Positions 1 through 11,049 of a stretch of 64,000 nucleotides of DNA are shown here, piece after piece. The notes under the pieces were generated by a model. That model did no database searches. It worked only from the letters and a program-made list of their open reading frames with translations, and had not been told where the DNA came from. Position 1 is the first letter of the stretch; each line of letters opens with the position of its first letter. The position numbers were made by a program, and so were the translations under genes. Origin of the DNA: Caprella mutica (lineage: Eukaryota; Arthropoda; Malacostraca; Amphipoda; Caprellidae); NCBI GenBank assembly GCA_947561585.1, contig CANNZV010003159.1:1-64000 (forward strand). The letters are read 5' to 3'.

Positions 1-605
1 TGATATGAAAAACTCGTAGTAGAGCAGCCTCCTATATAGTAGACAAACCTCCTATTAGACCAAGAAATTTTTGAAACTGTGCTGGAAAAAACCTCGTACT
101 AGACAAAGCACATTTTTTGTCACCTGATAGTTATTCTAGTGTTGATATTACAAGGAGTGATAATTACAATACTGTTTTAAAAATAATTCTCTAATTTGAA
201 TTATATATTATATTTATTTATATTGTTTTTAGGATAAAACATAAGGCAGAATCGGTTTCAGATTTAATGACGTAGAGTCTGTGCTAAAAAAAATCGATGT
301 GAAAAGTTACCGAAAACTAGATAAAGTGATACATAGAATGATAATTTGATTGAAAAAATATTTTATTCATTTTGATTGTAACAAAAAAATTCATACTGTT
401 TCTAAATGTGTTTCCCTTCAAAATTGGTATGTTAGTCACCATTAATTTGGCATTAAAGTTAACATAAACAATTAGAGCTATTGAAATGGTGAAGTCACCG
501 CTTCACTTTTAGAGAAAACGATGTTAGTCAAGTAGGAAACTAATGAAGTGAGTTTATTACTAGACCAAACAAACTTGGAACGTAACTCTGGTCTACTACG
601 AGGTT
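1..605. mobile_element. Right part of an element with inverted minisatellite ends (partial)
   Basis: Variants of the phrase AACCTCGTAGTAGAC lie near the window start (about 10-105), and the inverse GTCTACTACGAGGTTT lies at about 580-600. The reverse complement of the right end begins GGTATAGCAAACC, resembling the GGT starts of the other minisatellite-ended elements here. The interior has no coding frame. The left end may be cut off by the window edge. Assignment to the MULE-like family is inferred from this architecture only. Confidence 0.4.
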
Positions 606-1268
606 TGCTATACCCTGCATGGAGGCCCTGTAGTTTTCTGGGTCAATACCACTTTTCAATTCTTCATAAAGTTAGATAAGAATTGCAATTGAGAGGAACC
701 AAACTCTGTACAACTCTACTATATGATATAATATATAAAAAGTAATTAATATTTTAAAAGGAGATATGATAATCAGGTGGCTCAAACTTTTTAGATTCAA
801 TTGAAAAGAAATAATTACTAAATAGTTTCCTCCCACAACTCTCACAGGAATATTGAGAAGGAGGTGACAGTTTAGTTTTCAATATAATATTTATGAGATT
901 CATACATTATATATGTTCACATTTGAGGATCATACGTTAATTTGCCTAATCATACAGGGTGTTTTCTCTCCACTACATTGCATAATTATGTAAATGGAAG
1001 TGTTATTTTCCGTAAATTATCTTGAGTAAAATTATATTGTTATTATACCCAACAGAGAAAAATATTAATTCAATAAAAAATGAATTGAAGAATGGATCAG
1101 CATAACTCTTTTCCTGTTCAATATGAGAGCGAAATAGCTGGTAATAATAAGGTTGAAAAGAATAGTTGCGATATTATGACACGTTTACTAAAATTGAAAT
1201 ATATTGCAACCATCAGAATTGATGTTAGTTGTAACCATCCATAGTAGAGTTTTCCAAGTTCATGTTTT
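606..1268. other. Duplicated 3' flank of a RING gene
   Basis: No gene is seen. The stretch matches the 3' flanks of the other RING copies (27260-27956, 33500-33745 plus 36218-36411, 43510-44046, and reversed 24880-25300). Shared phrases include GGTGGCTCAA, a region before ATTCAATTGAAA, and AACAGAGAAA. It marks the 3' boundary of the duplicated cassette. Confidence 0.5.
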
Positions 1269-1625
1269 CTAAAATTTATTGTCGTTCGAAACGGTGTTGA
1301 TGTTCGAACCGGCAACAGCTCCTAATTTGGTCATGACGTCATCCATGCTGTCGACTGTGACGCACTCTGTTATTTCTGCTCTGCAGTTAGGACAGCTGTA
1401 CCTGAAATGAAATAGAAAAGTTAATTCTAGTTCTTTGACGAAAAAGTACGGATTAAGGTTCATTAAATCAAATGAACCTCTGAATTCGTTATTTGCTCTA
1501 TAATGTTCTCTTTGTCCGTGTATGAACCGCCGTAAAAAATCAATTCCCCGTGATCCTGGTACTGTAGAAAAAGTAACTGCCTCCCTTATTGGCAGTGTCT
1601 CTTCAACTGAAGTTGATGATGCCAT
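1269..1625 (-). pseudogene. RING-family copy 1 with the first half of the RING deleted
   Basis: The reading frame starts at the ATG complementing 1623-1625 and runs 118 codons without a stop. The N-terminus (MASSTSVEETLP, then EAVTFSTVPGSR) matches copies 4 and 6. After about residue 50 the sequence jumps into what is intron in the other copies (the FVKELELTFLFHF frame just before the acceptor) and continues into exon 2 with SCPNC and ITECVTVDSMDDVM. The deletion removed the first six zinc ligands (C-x2-C, C-x-H-x2-C-x2-C), the exon 1 donor and most of the intron. Only the last C-x2-C pair remains, so it cannot fold as a RING. The noncoding first-exon donor at about 2772 and the acceptor at 1670 are still present, so it may be transcribed. 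Whether it makes a stable protein is unknown. Confidence 0.75.
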
Positions 1626-1669
1626 TGTCAAAATGTTAAGTCTCGTAGAATATGTTTTCCCGTCACAAA

Positions 1670-2771
1670 CTGAAAAGTAGAAAGTTTTATCAGATATAAA
1701 CAGAGTTAGTTGGAAAAGATGGCCATCGATACATCAGAAATCGTTCATATACTTAGCGAAAACGAATACATGTAAAAGTCTTACAGTGGACAATCTTTGA
1801 ACGGACAAAGGACAAAAACTGTTCTTTCAACCGGACTGCAGATCGTTACAACGACCTCTTTAAATTATATTGTTGACCATATTTTTGTTATCTGTCTATC
1901 AAGTATCTAGTCAGAACATTTATTATATTCAGAGGTATTACAATTACAATTAACACTTTATTGTATTGTTTCAGATATTTTAAGTATTTTGATCTAGTTA
2001 CCCTTTCCCTATAAATTTTCTTCGATTAGAAATGTTCTATAGAAAATGAAAAGAGGTGAAACTATTTTATATTGGTGTGAATAGTTACAGTTATACCTAC
2101 CGTATTGTTTTGTACTTTTATTTAAGTAAGTTATATAATAAATATTAAAGGATTATCATTAACATTTTCTTTAATAATAATATGAGATTCTTTCCCTTCA
2201 TTATGGTTTCTTTGAAATGCTGTTAAAGAAAACTTTGATGAAAAGTTCCAATCCCCAACTAAACTAAATAATGTATAGTTACAACGAACGCTGATCGGCA
2301 TAGAGGAGATTTTTACGGTACATATACTGGGCGTTGTACGACTTTTACTTGTATATGCATATAATATTATGCTAAAAGCTACGTGATTCTTTATGCTCTA
2401 CAATTCGTTCAATTATTATCCTTACTTCAATCTAGCAAAGATATATATGTCTGATAAAATGTTTATAATGAGATAAACAATAATAATAATATTGCAAGAG
2501 TGTCATAAATAATATTTAACTAGGGCTTACAGTTAATTAGTAAAATAGTACAACAAACGACCAATTCCACATTTTAGTTAGGCCTAATATTCAAATTAAC
2601 ACGTGTTCCAACAAAAAAAATTATATCCACGTTTTCCTCAAAAAAATTACAGTTTCCTCTGTATACAATTAATATGGAAGAGATTTAATTCGTTTTACAT
2701 ATAAAAACGTATGCTAACATCTCAATGATATAAAAAATTTAAAGAGCATAACTCAAATTTTAACTATTTAC
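1670..2771 (-). other. Inferred intron 1 of RING copy 1
   Basis: It is bounded on the minus strand by a donor AAAAG|GTAAAT (exon ends at 2772) and an acceptor TTCTACTTTTCAG (next exon begins at 1669). Both sites recur in the paralogues. The interior is AT-rich and gene-free. Unlike copies 2, 5, 6 and 7, I see no 40-bp satellite here. Confidence 0.4.
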
Positions 2772-2995
2772 CTTTTTTCGCTGTTGGTTACGTCCTCACT
2801 GCCTGGTAGTACACCGTAAAATGTACTGTTCGGATGTACGTAGAACCTGAGATCTCCACACCGATGTGTTAGGATTATATTTCAGATTATGAAGTTCTAA
2901 AGACCTCAGACTGTATTGATATTCTTCTGTGTTTTCGACAAGATATACATAGTCTGTATACTTTCTTAGATTTAACTTTAAACTCATTTCCTCAT
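2772..2995 (-). other. Inferred noncoding first exon and promoter-proximal block of RING copy 1
   Basis: About 220 bp matches blocks at 5085-5267, 32068-32290, 39077-39310 and 46663-46900. All end in GGACGTAACCAACAGCGA-type sequence and a GTAAAT donor in the orientation of the nearest RING gene. Copy 1 has an open frame through it (2796-2987), but sister copies carry stops and one-base indels there, so it is best read as untranslated. The transcription start is not determined. Confidence 0.45.
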
Positions 2996-3000
2996 TACTA

Positions 3001-3345
3001 AGAATTGCAGTACGAAAGAAGTTATTGAAAGTTTAATTTATTGTATAATTTAAGATTAATAAATTATAAGAATTTCTAATTAGCTATTAATCACAAGTCA
3101 GTACGCGGGGTTTAACGTTTGCTTTTGAACCGAAGGTTATATTGCTGACATTAATATAGGAAATTAAAAACAGGGGACTATATACGTAACTTAACATGTT
3201 TTTTAAAATATACGTGACATAGCAAATAAGTATGAAATGGTAATTGTTACTTACTAAAGTTTGGTTTACTGTGTGTTTAATGAGGTAGCTTTGGTGAAAT
3301 ATAATTTTCATTTGGATATTAAGTAATCCAATATCTATATTGTTA
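3001..3345. other. No gene recognised
   Basis: AT-rich sequence with no supportable coding frame, lying between the first-exon block of copy 1 and the MULE-like end that follows. Confidence 0.3.
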
Positions 3346-3654
3346 TTACTGTAAAAATGAATATCCCCTTAACCCCTTAACGAAGGGCTGACGCCGTTTT
3401 TTTAATTAAAATGTTCTTTAAATATGTTTATAACTAAATAATAAGAGTAAAAAAATACAGAAATTCCCATTAAGTGACTGGCAGTTTTCCGCCTGGCAGT
3501 TTTCCGCATGGCAGTTTTCCGCATGGCAGTTTTCCGCTTCGGCATTTTTCCGTCTCCGCAGTTTTCCGCTTCGGCAGTTTTCCGCTTCGGCAGTTTTCCG
3601 TCTGGCAGTTTTCCGTTGGCAGTTTTCCGCCTGGCAGTTTTCCGGACACCATTC
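3346..3654. mobile_element. Terminal fragment of a minisatellite-ended MULE-like element
   Basis: Positions 3360-3480 match 43360-43490, the right end of the fuller copy at 42163-43503. The shared end is followed by an expanded array of about a dozen 14-16-bp units of the type GGCAGTTTTCCGCAT (3478-3645), against one or two units in the other copy. It finishes TTTTCCGGACACC, whose reverse complement is GGTGTCCGG. The opposite end is not seen here. The short reading frames across it follow from the repeat. Confidence 0.55.
3478..3645. repeat. 15-bp minisatellite GGCAGTTTTCCGCNT
   Basis: About eleven tandem units with minor length changes. The core GGCAGTTTTCC is constant and the last four or five bases vary (GCCT, GCAT, GCTTC, TCTGG). 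The array forms the terminus of the flanking element. Confidence 0.9.
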
Positions 3655-3661
3655 CATCATA

Positions 3662-4452
3662 GGTATATTCCACCCCACTTTACAGGTTAGGTTTGGTTAG
3701 TTATTAATTTTTGGTGTTTATTAATATTATATATAATAATAGGTAACTTGCATTTTCAAAACAGAACAGCAGAAAGAAAGGTTGTGTGAACGATTTTTAT
3801 CGGTCGAGGTATACAGATTTTCAATCTCAAGCTGATTTTCTTCCCTAACGCCAACACAACAGCGATATTAATTGTAAGATGAGGTAATATAGTACTTCTT
3901 GTTATATTTATTTCTTTTTGAATTTGTTATTTTAACTTCTTGTATGAGTGGTGGTTTTTGACCGAAGGCTTTTTTACGTTTTTTTTTGTTTTGACCAGGA
4001 GGTTTTCGATGGGGAGGTGAGGATTTGGTGGTTTTAAGAATGGTTTTAAGAATGGGTGTTTAGTGTCTTTTTACATTGAGAGATTTTGACCACGTGGAAT
4101 TTGGTCCTAAATCCAAAACAGGAACTTATTAGCAAGGAGCGAAAACATTTAGTGTGTTGTCTCTGCCAGTCGACCCCTTCCACACCTCATCCAACCATTG
4201 TTGTATAGCACATATGCAGTTTCATGTTAAAAAGAAATTAATATTAACTTGTTCAACATGTAAACTTTGAAGTGAATTACCATATAAAGAATATTTATAA
4301 TTGTATTAGGATAAAATTTAATTGACTTGAGCTACCTCTAAATATTGTCCAAATGTCTCAGGATCTAAAAATAATACTTAGAATTTTTATTGTCACCCAA
4401 ATGAGCATTGTTACAGGGGTGGAATTTACTGGGGTGGAATATACCTAGAACC
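3662..4452. mobile_element. Short element with inverted GGTATATTCCACCCC ends
   Basis: The left end reads GGTATATTCCACCCC. The right end is the inverse, two units of GGGGTGGAAT, ending ATACCTAGAACC, i.e. GGTTCTAGG on the other strand. That is close to the GGTGCTAGG and GGTTCTAGG termini of the elements ending at 12064 and 36208. Length is about 790 bp with no coding frame. A larger array of the same 15-bp unit sits at 32700-32845. No clear target-site duplication; boundaries are approximate. Confidence 0.5.
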
Positions 4453-5084
4453 ATCCACTGTATGTAGAACAGGGAAATAGAGTAACCTAATTGTAGGTGT
4501 ATCGTCATCTTGATTTTAACGAATTCTGTGTTGGTAAGTATTTACTAAAATTATTGGAAATGCAATAATTTTTAATTAATTAGGACATTATAAAACTAAG
4601 GGGATTCATTTCATGACTTACTTGAGAAATGACCAGTTTTTATATTTTTCTTGGAAATTAGAAGAATCTAACATTGTGTAGGGAGATCAGTTATTAAAAG
4701 AACACTTTATTATGTATGGCTTTTTACTATTCATCAAATAGAAGGAAAAAACTGATTGAAGGAAATTATTTGAAAAAATACGTAATCTAGAATCTAGATG
4801 GACACAATAATTTGTTTGCATATTTATGATTTAAGACTTAATTTCTCCTAAACTTCAATCATGTCACGAACAAGATTTTAGGGTAATTCATAATTAATGG
4901 GTAAAAACCTATACTGTCTTTTCTATGTACTGTAGTTAACTCAATGAAAATTACCTGACACAAGCTCCCTCATCGATGGTCGGATGAGATCATTGTTTAT
5001 AAAAAGGTCGAGTATTTGAAACTTTCAAATTTTAATTTTAATAGTGGGAGGAAGAGTGGAAATTAAAATCTAAAATTTTTTTAC
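4453..5084. other. No gene recognised
   Basis: AT-rich sequence between the short element and the first-exon block of RING copy 2. It would lie in the divergent interval between copies 1 and 2. Confidence 0.3.
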
Positions 5085-5267
5085 GGAGAAAGTATTTCCT
5101 GATAAAAACACAGAAAAATATCAATACACTCTGAGTCTTTAGAATTTCATAAGCTGAAATAAAATCCAAACACTTTGGTGTGAATATCTCAGGTTATAAC
5201 GACTACCGAACAAGTCATTTTACGGTGGACTAACAAGCAGTGAGGACGTAACCAACAGCGATAAAAG
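5085..5267 (+). other. Inferred noncoding first exon of RING copy 2
   Basis: Forward-orientation copy of the block seen at 2772-2995 and elsewhere, ending GCAGTGAGGACGTAACCAAC and then the donor AAAAG|GTAAAT (intron starts 5268). The matching acceptor TTTTTCAG ends at 6205. Copies 1 and 2 are therefore read as divergent, with inner exons about 2.5 kb apart. This is inferred from conservation of splice sites; no transcript evidence is available here. Confidence 0.45.
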
Positions 5268-5689
5268 GTAAATAACTAAAATTTGTGTTAGGCTAATAAA
5301 CAGTAATTTACATCATTGAGAGGTAAGTTATAAATTTATATATGTAACACGAGTTAAAAACTTTCCTTAAATTAAAATATAGGTTAAACTTTCAATTTTA
5401 AATAGAAATATTGGTACATATTTTTTTTGTTGAACCACGTGGTAATTTGAATATTAGGCCTATAAGTTAATGTGGGATCCAATAAGTACCAGTACTCTTT
5501 CAATGTCTATATATTACTCACATGACTACAAGCATATTTAAATATGCCAATTTCAATAAGAATTTGAAAAATTAATGGACTGTTGAGTTTTGAGGTCATA
5601 AAAATATAATCGAATCTCCATTTTTTGTTTCTCGTGAAAATTCTTTATTTATATGTTGTTCATTGTCTATTTGTGATATAATTTTATAA

Positions 5690-5955
5690 TAACTATTTAT
5701 TTAGTTGTTATCTTTGACACACATATAAAATATCTATTTATTAGTTGTATCTGTGCTACAGCTCTGAGATACCTTTTTATTAGTTGTGTCTGTGGTACAG
5801 AACTACAATAACCATTTAATTATTTGTATCTGTGATTACAAAAACTATTTAATTGGTTGTATCTGTGATACAGCTCTATAATAACTTAAATTTTTTGTAT
5901 ATACAATACAGCCTGAAATATGTTTAATTATTAGTATCAGGGATACAGCTTACCA
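5690..5955 (-). repeat. Degenerate 40-bp satellite in intron 1 of RING copy 2
   Basis: About six decayed units, reverse-oriented, of the satellite seen in long form at 37921-38750. Recognisable words are AGTTGTATCTGTGATACAGC and TTTAATTA/TTTATTAG. Orientation relative to the gene is the same as in copies 5, 6 and 7. Confidence 0.7.
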
Positions 5956-6247
5956 TACTTAGCTGACTGGAATGATGATAAATAATAGATAAATTCCTGT
6001 GATGATCGAGAATAGTGATGTAAGTGTTAAATTGTTTCAAAATTGTAGATGTTGATATTGTTCCTGTAAACAAATTTCAAATTACTCAACTAGTTTTTTC
6101 ACTAAGCAATTTATATCAACGATTAAATGATCAGTTTATGATGGTATTGATGAAACTTTTTCAAACTAACAAACCTAACATCAGATAAAACATTCTATTT
6201 TTCAGTTTTTGAAGGGAAAACATTCCACGAGAGTCAAGTGTTTGACG

Positions 6248-7208
6248 ATGTCGTCACCACCTTCAGACAATGAGACCCAATCAATAGATGCAGAAAATCT
6301 GTTTTATGTTTTAGGATTAACAGCACATCAGTCCTCTTCCCATTCGTCATCAACCCCTGCGATAGATGACGATGGACAAAATGGTGGAACGATCGACGAT
6401 TTATTTGACCGCCTCGGATTACACGAAGAGACAATGACAACACATCCGAGGACTAACACTCTTTCCTCTCTGTTTGAAGATCGTCTTGTTGCTCAGGCAA
6501 CAGATCCCCATTCCTTTTTTCTAAATTTATTTTTGTCTCGTGATGAAAATTTACAACTTCCTACCGAAGATAACAATCTTCTCATGGGTAATAAATTAAA
6601 CTTGAAACCTTTAATTGCAAACGTCATTTCAACAACCACGAGACACACATGGATTCAGAAATTAGAAAGTTACAAAGAAACTACCCAGGACACAGCTTCC
6701 AAGTGCGGTATTTGCAACAAAAAAGATGAAGGGAATTTCGTGATACTGCTGGAGTGCACCCACATGTTCTGCACACCTTGCATCAAATATTGGTTTGGAC
6801 CTGACAGCAGCACGTCTAAGTAAGTCTTACTCAAAAATATCGAAAATATTTTAAAAAATTACATTTGATCAGTTAAAGATTTCACATTTTTCCAGAGAAC
6901 TAGTTATGGTGAAGCTATAAAAACTATTGGATCACAACTTCGGTGAACTAATTGATTTAGAACATTAATCTTCTATTCTAATAATTACAATCAAATCAGA
7001 TATATTCCAAGATTGATAAAGGAATATATATTTAACATATTCATTCGTCAAAGACCTAGAACTAACTTTTCTCTTTCATTTCAGGTACAACTGTCCTCAC
7101 TGCAGATCAGATATAACAGAGTGCGTCACAGTAGACAGCATAGATGACGTCATGACCAAGTTAAGAGCTGATGCCGGTTCGAACGCCAACGTTGATTCGA
7201 TAGACTAA
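6248..7208 (+). CDS. RING-finger protein, family copy 2 (putative E3 ubiquitin ligase)
   Basis: Two coding exons, 6248-6819 and 7085-7208, joined across a GT..AG intron (6820-7084) in phase 2, give 231 residues. The start is the ATG opening MSSPPSDNE, aligned with the MTSPP start of the paralogues. The RING is C3HC4: C153-x2-C156, C170-x-H172-x2-C175-x2-C178, then C194-x2-C197 from exon 2. Before it lies the family block LLMGNKLNLKPL, then ANVIS, WIQKLESYKETTQDTAS. After it come ITECVTVDSIDDVM and a short Ser/Asn/Asp tail. The first 100 residues are unlike the other copies, Ser/Thr/Asp-rich, with no domain I recognise; no signal peptide or membrane segment. RINGs of this class usually recruit E2 enzymes for ubiquitin transfer, which is inferred here from ligands only. 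An AATAAA overlaps the stop codon. Confidence 0.85.
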
Positions 7209-7539
7209 TAAACAGTTGAAACACAAGTTCTCTGACGACGTTAATCTGGGACGTCATAATTATCATCATTCGGGATAATTATACAATATATTCATTTCAA
7301 ACACGTGTCATATTTTCATAACCATTCTTTTTCAACATTACGAGTACAGGTTCAGTCGGTCACATTCTGAGCAGAAAAGGGGTTCATGTTGTCCCCTCTT
7401 GATTTTTTATGTAATTTTGTACAAATTTAACTTTTATTCCAGACGATTTTAGAGGAGAATTTGTACTTTTTACTGTAGAATATTATCTTTCTATTAAATT
7501 TTAGTACATTAGAAATTTAGCTACTGTGTCAAATTACCT

Positions 7540-7672
7540 ACCAGAGATTTAAAGTATGGGGGTCAAATTACCAGGGTGTCAAATTATTAGGTCCCAAAAT
7601 TATCAGGGGTCAAACTATCAGGGATTCAAATGATCGGTTGTCAAATTATCAGGGAGTCAAATTACCGGCACA
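7540..7672. repeat. 15-bp minisatellite GTCAAATTATCAGGG
   Basis: About eight units with the constant core TCAAATTATCAGG. Period and AATT centre resemble the other 15-bp arrays in the window. The last unit ends TTACCGGCAC, giving GTGCCGG on the other strand. No inverted partner array is seen nearby, so this may be a lone element end. Confidence 0.75.
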
Positions 7673-7829
7673 AAATAGGTAAATATATTGTGTAAAATGG
7701 AATAACTTTCAATGATTATGCTTTAAATACTATTCTACGGAAATTAGTTGACTTCGGTTTCTCTAAATGCCAATATCCAACCCTACGTATTTCTTATGGA
7801 GACAAGTTATTTCTAAATTACCATAAATT

Positions 7830-8390
7830 CCAGGTCGTGAGGTCATTAAAATTTAGTGAAAATTTTCTTACCCAGAAGTGCTTCATAACAAACCAAAAAT
7901 ATTTGATGTCCTCTAAGTACTATTCTGACTTTACAAATGAAGGAAGTACAATTTTCACCTTCAACCCTTCTGCCGCTTCACACTTACATTTTTTAACACG
8001 GCGGAAGAAAAAAACTTCTTAAAATGTGTTCACACTTCGTTTTTTCTATCAGTGAAGGAAACTTCACTTTAAATTTTTCCTTCAGCGATAAAAAAATACT
8101 AGTGCGAACAGATTTTAAGATAAGAAGAATTTAAGATAAGAATAAAAAAAAACTCAAGAGTGAACCATGCAATTAACAAGCGAAGGACGAATATTCATAG
8201 TAAAAACTTCAATGAGATCAAAAATGTTACTGAAGTTATTATATTTCCAAAGAGTTTCCATGGAAGAAATATACATAAGCAAGCAACAAAAATTGAGTTT
8301 ATTACATAATATTATAAAAGTAAGGTCTAGGATCATTATTCTGCAAATCACATTCATTTCGGTTCTGTATATATTTTATTATTAGATTTT
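7830..8390. mobile_element. Decayed palindromic MITE-like element
   Basis: Imperfect inverted repeat with the words CGCTTCACACTTACATTTTT, TTCTTAAAATGTGTTCACAC and CTTCAGCGATAAA around a centre near 8060. It is related to the better-preserved palindrome at 41166-42150. The small open frames within it (7837-8022, 8167-8385) follow from the repeat and resemble no known protein. Confidence 0.55.
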
Positions 8391-8399
8391 AAAGTTTTT

Positions 8400-9202
8400 A
8401 ATTCTCTGTGTCACTAACCTTACGCTGAAGAAGAAGATTGTACACTCTTTGCTATGATTTAAAATATGAATTTATAAAAAAACAATGCGTTTTAAGCCTT
8501 CGTTGAAGATATAAATTGTTTCTTCAAGTATATAAACGTTTCAATATTTAATCTACCCAATGTTTTACCTTTACACGAACATTAAATGAAATTATTATTA
8601 TCTAATACCTATAGTTGACATTTTAAACACATGGTGTACATTCTTTCTCTTTTGACTGAAAATTAGAAAGTCAGAAGGAAAATAGGTATTGTTTTAATTA
8701 TAAAAATCTTTAAAAGCATATTAAATTAAAAATAGGTTACCAAATTTCATGGGCTTTTGCAGCAATATTAACATTAGCCTAATTAAATAAAGAAATAAAA
8801 AAATGCTTGAAGGGGATCTTTAATATTTTTGAGATTCAAAAATTTAAATTTGAGGAATATACGTTGATATGTTTCATTATACAATATTTTTCTCTCAACT
8901 CAACATTGCTGATTCAAAGGATGTGGCATTTTCCGTTTAAATAACTTGAGTAGAATAATGTATAATACTGGTACAATATACAACTATAGAAATACATTAA
9001 TTCAATAATAGTTTAGAAAATGATGAAGGGGTCAATAGGAACCCCTGTCTGCTCAAAAAGAGAGCGCATTAGCTGGTAATAGATAAGGGTAAAATAGTTG
9101 CGTTATTTTGACACGTTGATGATAGTTTTTACCATCCAGTTTAGAGTTGTCCGAGTTCTTGCTTTCAAAGTTTCTTGGTTGTACGAATCAACTTCTAATC
9201 GA
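8400..9202. other. 3' flank of RING copy 3
   Basis: No gene. The part from about 8820 matches the 3' flanks of the other RING copies in order (GAGGAATATACG, TTTTCCGTTTAAATAACTT, GAGAGCGCATTAGCTGGTAA). Confidence 0.4.
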
Positions 9203-10096
9203 TCAACGAATCAATAAAGCAGCTTCAGCTTTTAACTTTGCCATGATGTCATCCACGCGGGCGACTTTGATGCACTCTGTTATTTCTGTTCTGCAGTGAG
9301 GACAACTGTACCTGAGATGAAAGAGAAAAATTAGTTCAAGTTTTTGGTCGAACGAGTAGTTGATAAATAAATATTATACATATAGATTCGTTTATGGTTA
9401 TAGAAAAGTAACTTAATTTATCAGCATTAAAAAAGTATTGGAGATCTTAATATTTATACGCATCTAGTAAATAACATATTGGTGATCCCTCTGAGGATGG
9501 GATAACACAACATAATTCTCTTAGATTTCACCAATGTGAATTCTTTAACTGATCAAATATAATATGTTCTTTAAAATTTCAAGTATTTCAAGTTAAACTT
9601 ACTTAGATGTGCTGCTGTTAGGTCCAAACCAATATTTGATGCAAGGTGCGCAGAACATGTGGATGCACTCCAGCATTAACACGAAATCCCCTTCGTCTTT
9701 TTTGTAGCAAATACTGCACGTGGAAGCGGTGTCCGGGGTAGTTTCTTTGTAACTTTCTAATTTCCTAATCCACATTTGCCTCGTGGTCCATGAAGTCAAA
9801 TTTGTATATATTGGTTCCAAGTTCTGTTTATTTCCTAATAGAAAATCCGTTTCATCTATTAATGGAAAACCCTTATCTTCGAGAAACGGTGGTGTATTTT
9901 GATTTTCATGAAAACTATCGAGTAAATCTACCAGACGTGCATGTTCGTTCATTGATCTATGAAATTCTATATGTATATTTATGAAATCCCTTACAAAAGG
10001 CGGAAAAGAATAATTTTCCGGGAATTCGGCAACAATAGAAAGAAGAGATGCCTCAGTTTGTTGCAGTGTCTCTTCGTTTGAAGGTGGTGATGTCAT
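9203..10096 (-). CDS. RING-finger protein, family copy 3 (putative E3 ubiquitin ligase)
   Basis: Exon 1 runs 10096 to 9603 and exon 2 runs 9311 to 9203, with a phase-2 GT..AG intron between; 200 residues. The start MTSPPSNEETLQ is the ATG at 10096. The N-terminus (EASLLSIVAEFPENYSF) puts it with copies 5 and 7. The C3HC4 RING is complete: C127, C130, C144, H146, C149, C152, C168, C171. It carries IHMFCAPC where most copies have THMFCTPC. The family block LLGNKQNLEPI and RKLESYKETTPDTAS precedes the RING. Exon 2 is the most divergent in the set (ITECIKVARVDDIMAKL) and ends early, so the tail is only about ten residues past MAKL. The upstream acceptor TTTTCAG (exon begins 10140) is conserved. 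Its first exon may be the block at 20077, beyond the LTR element. Confidence 0.82.
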
Positions 10097-10140
10097 CGTC
10101 AAAATCTATAGTCTTGTAGAATATGTTGTCCCGTAACAAA

Positions 10141-11049
10141 CTGAAAAGTAGAATTTTTTATCAGATATTAGATGAGTTAGTTTGAAACATGGACATCAAT
10201 AACATCAGAAATCTTTCATACGCTTAGCAAAAACGAATAACAATAGTCAAGCTTAGAGTAGGTTGTATTTAATTAACATTGAAAATATTTCAACAAAATA
10301 TATTTATGCTAGTATAGAAATTGACATCAATTAGTTAATGATATAATAAATTGCGGATCAACTTCCTGTATCTTAAAAGAAAATGGAATTAACTAACATA
10401 GGTTTGAACATATTTTTGATTGTTTACTCTATTTTCAGATAGTTTACTTTGAATCTCGATTTTTTTTATTTATTATCTCAATTTTTCAAAGAAGGTCTGC
10501 TTCTTCTGGCCTTTAAAAAAATGTTAACACAATATGGCTGAATATCTTCGTAATAATCTATAGTTGATTGCATTTGAGATATATATGTTCCGCGCCTTTT
10601 GCCGATTTATACAATCTCGAGAGTGCGTTGCGCGCTTTTAAACCCCGTTAATTCATTAATGCCGAGCGTGCGTCTTCAATTTATTTATTATGACATATAA
10701 TGCTAATATATGTGTATCGAGTTCATTGTGCAGTACAAGTGTGCGATACACTAGCGGATACAACAAACTACATAACGGCCATTAATGTTTAGAGTTTCAA
10801 AGTAGCGCAAAAAGAGGGTAGCGCAAAAAAAAGGAAACCCATTTTCAAATTAGTTTATTTTACAAACTATCAAAGCTAGAATTTTTTTTAAACACAGTTT
10901 TATTTGTTTATACTTTTTCTGCATCTATCTTGATATTCTGTTAAGAGTTACGACAAAATAAATACCGATTGTAGACATAGAAAACGGAGCCAATTTTTTG
11001 TGATTAGTTCACGGTAACTAAAAAAAATATCAAAATTATAATCCTGAAG
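10141..11049. other. Upstream/intron sequence of RING copy 3
   Basis: No gene. The part around 10520-10640 (GGCTGAATATCTTCGTAATA, GCGCCTTTTGCCG) matches sequence upstream of copies 5, 6 and 7, and so belongs to the duplicated cassette. From about 10960 it matches 21230-21310 in the same orientation. Confidence 0.4.

Noticed and set aside
2796..2987. 63-codon frame that looks protein-like (KYTDYVYLVENTEEYQYS)
   Set aside because: The same block in five other cassettes has stops and one-base indels in this frame; it is better explained as an untranslated first exon.
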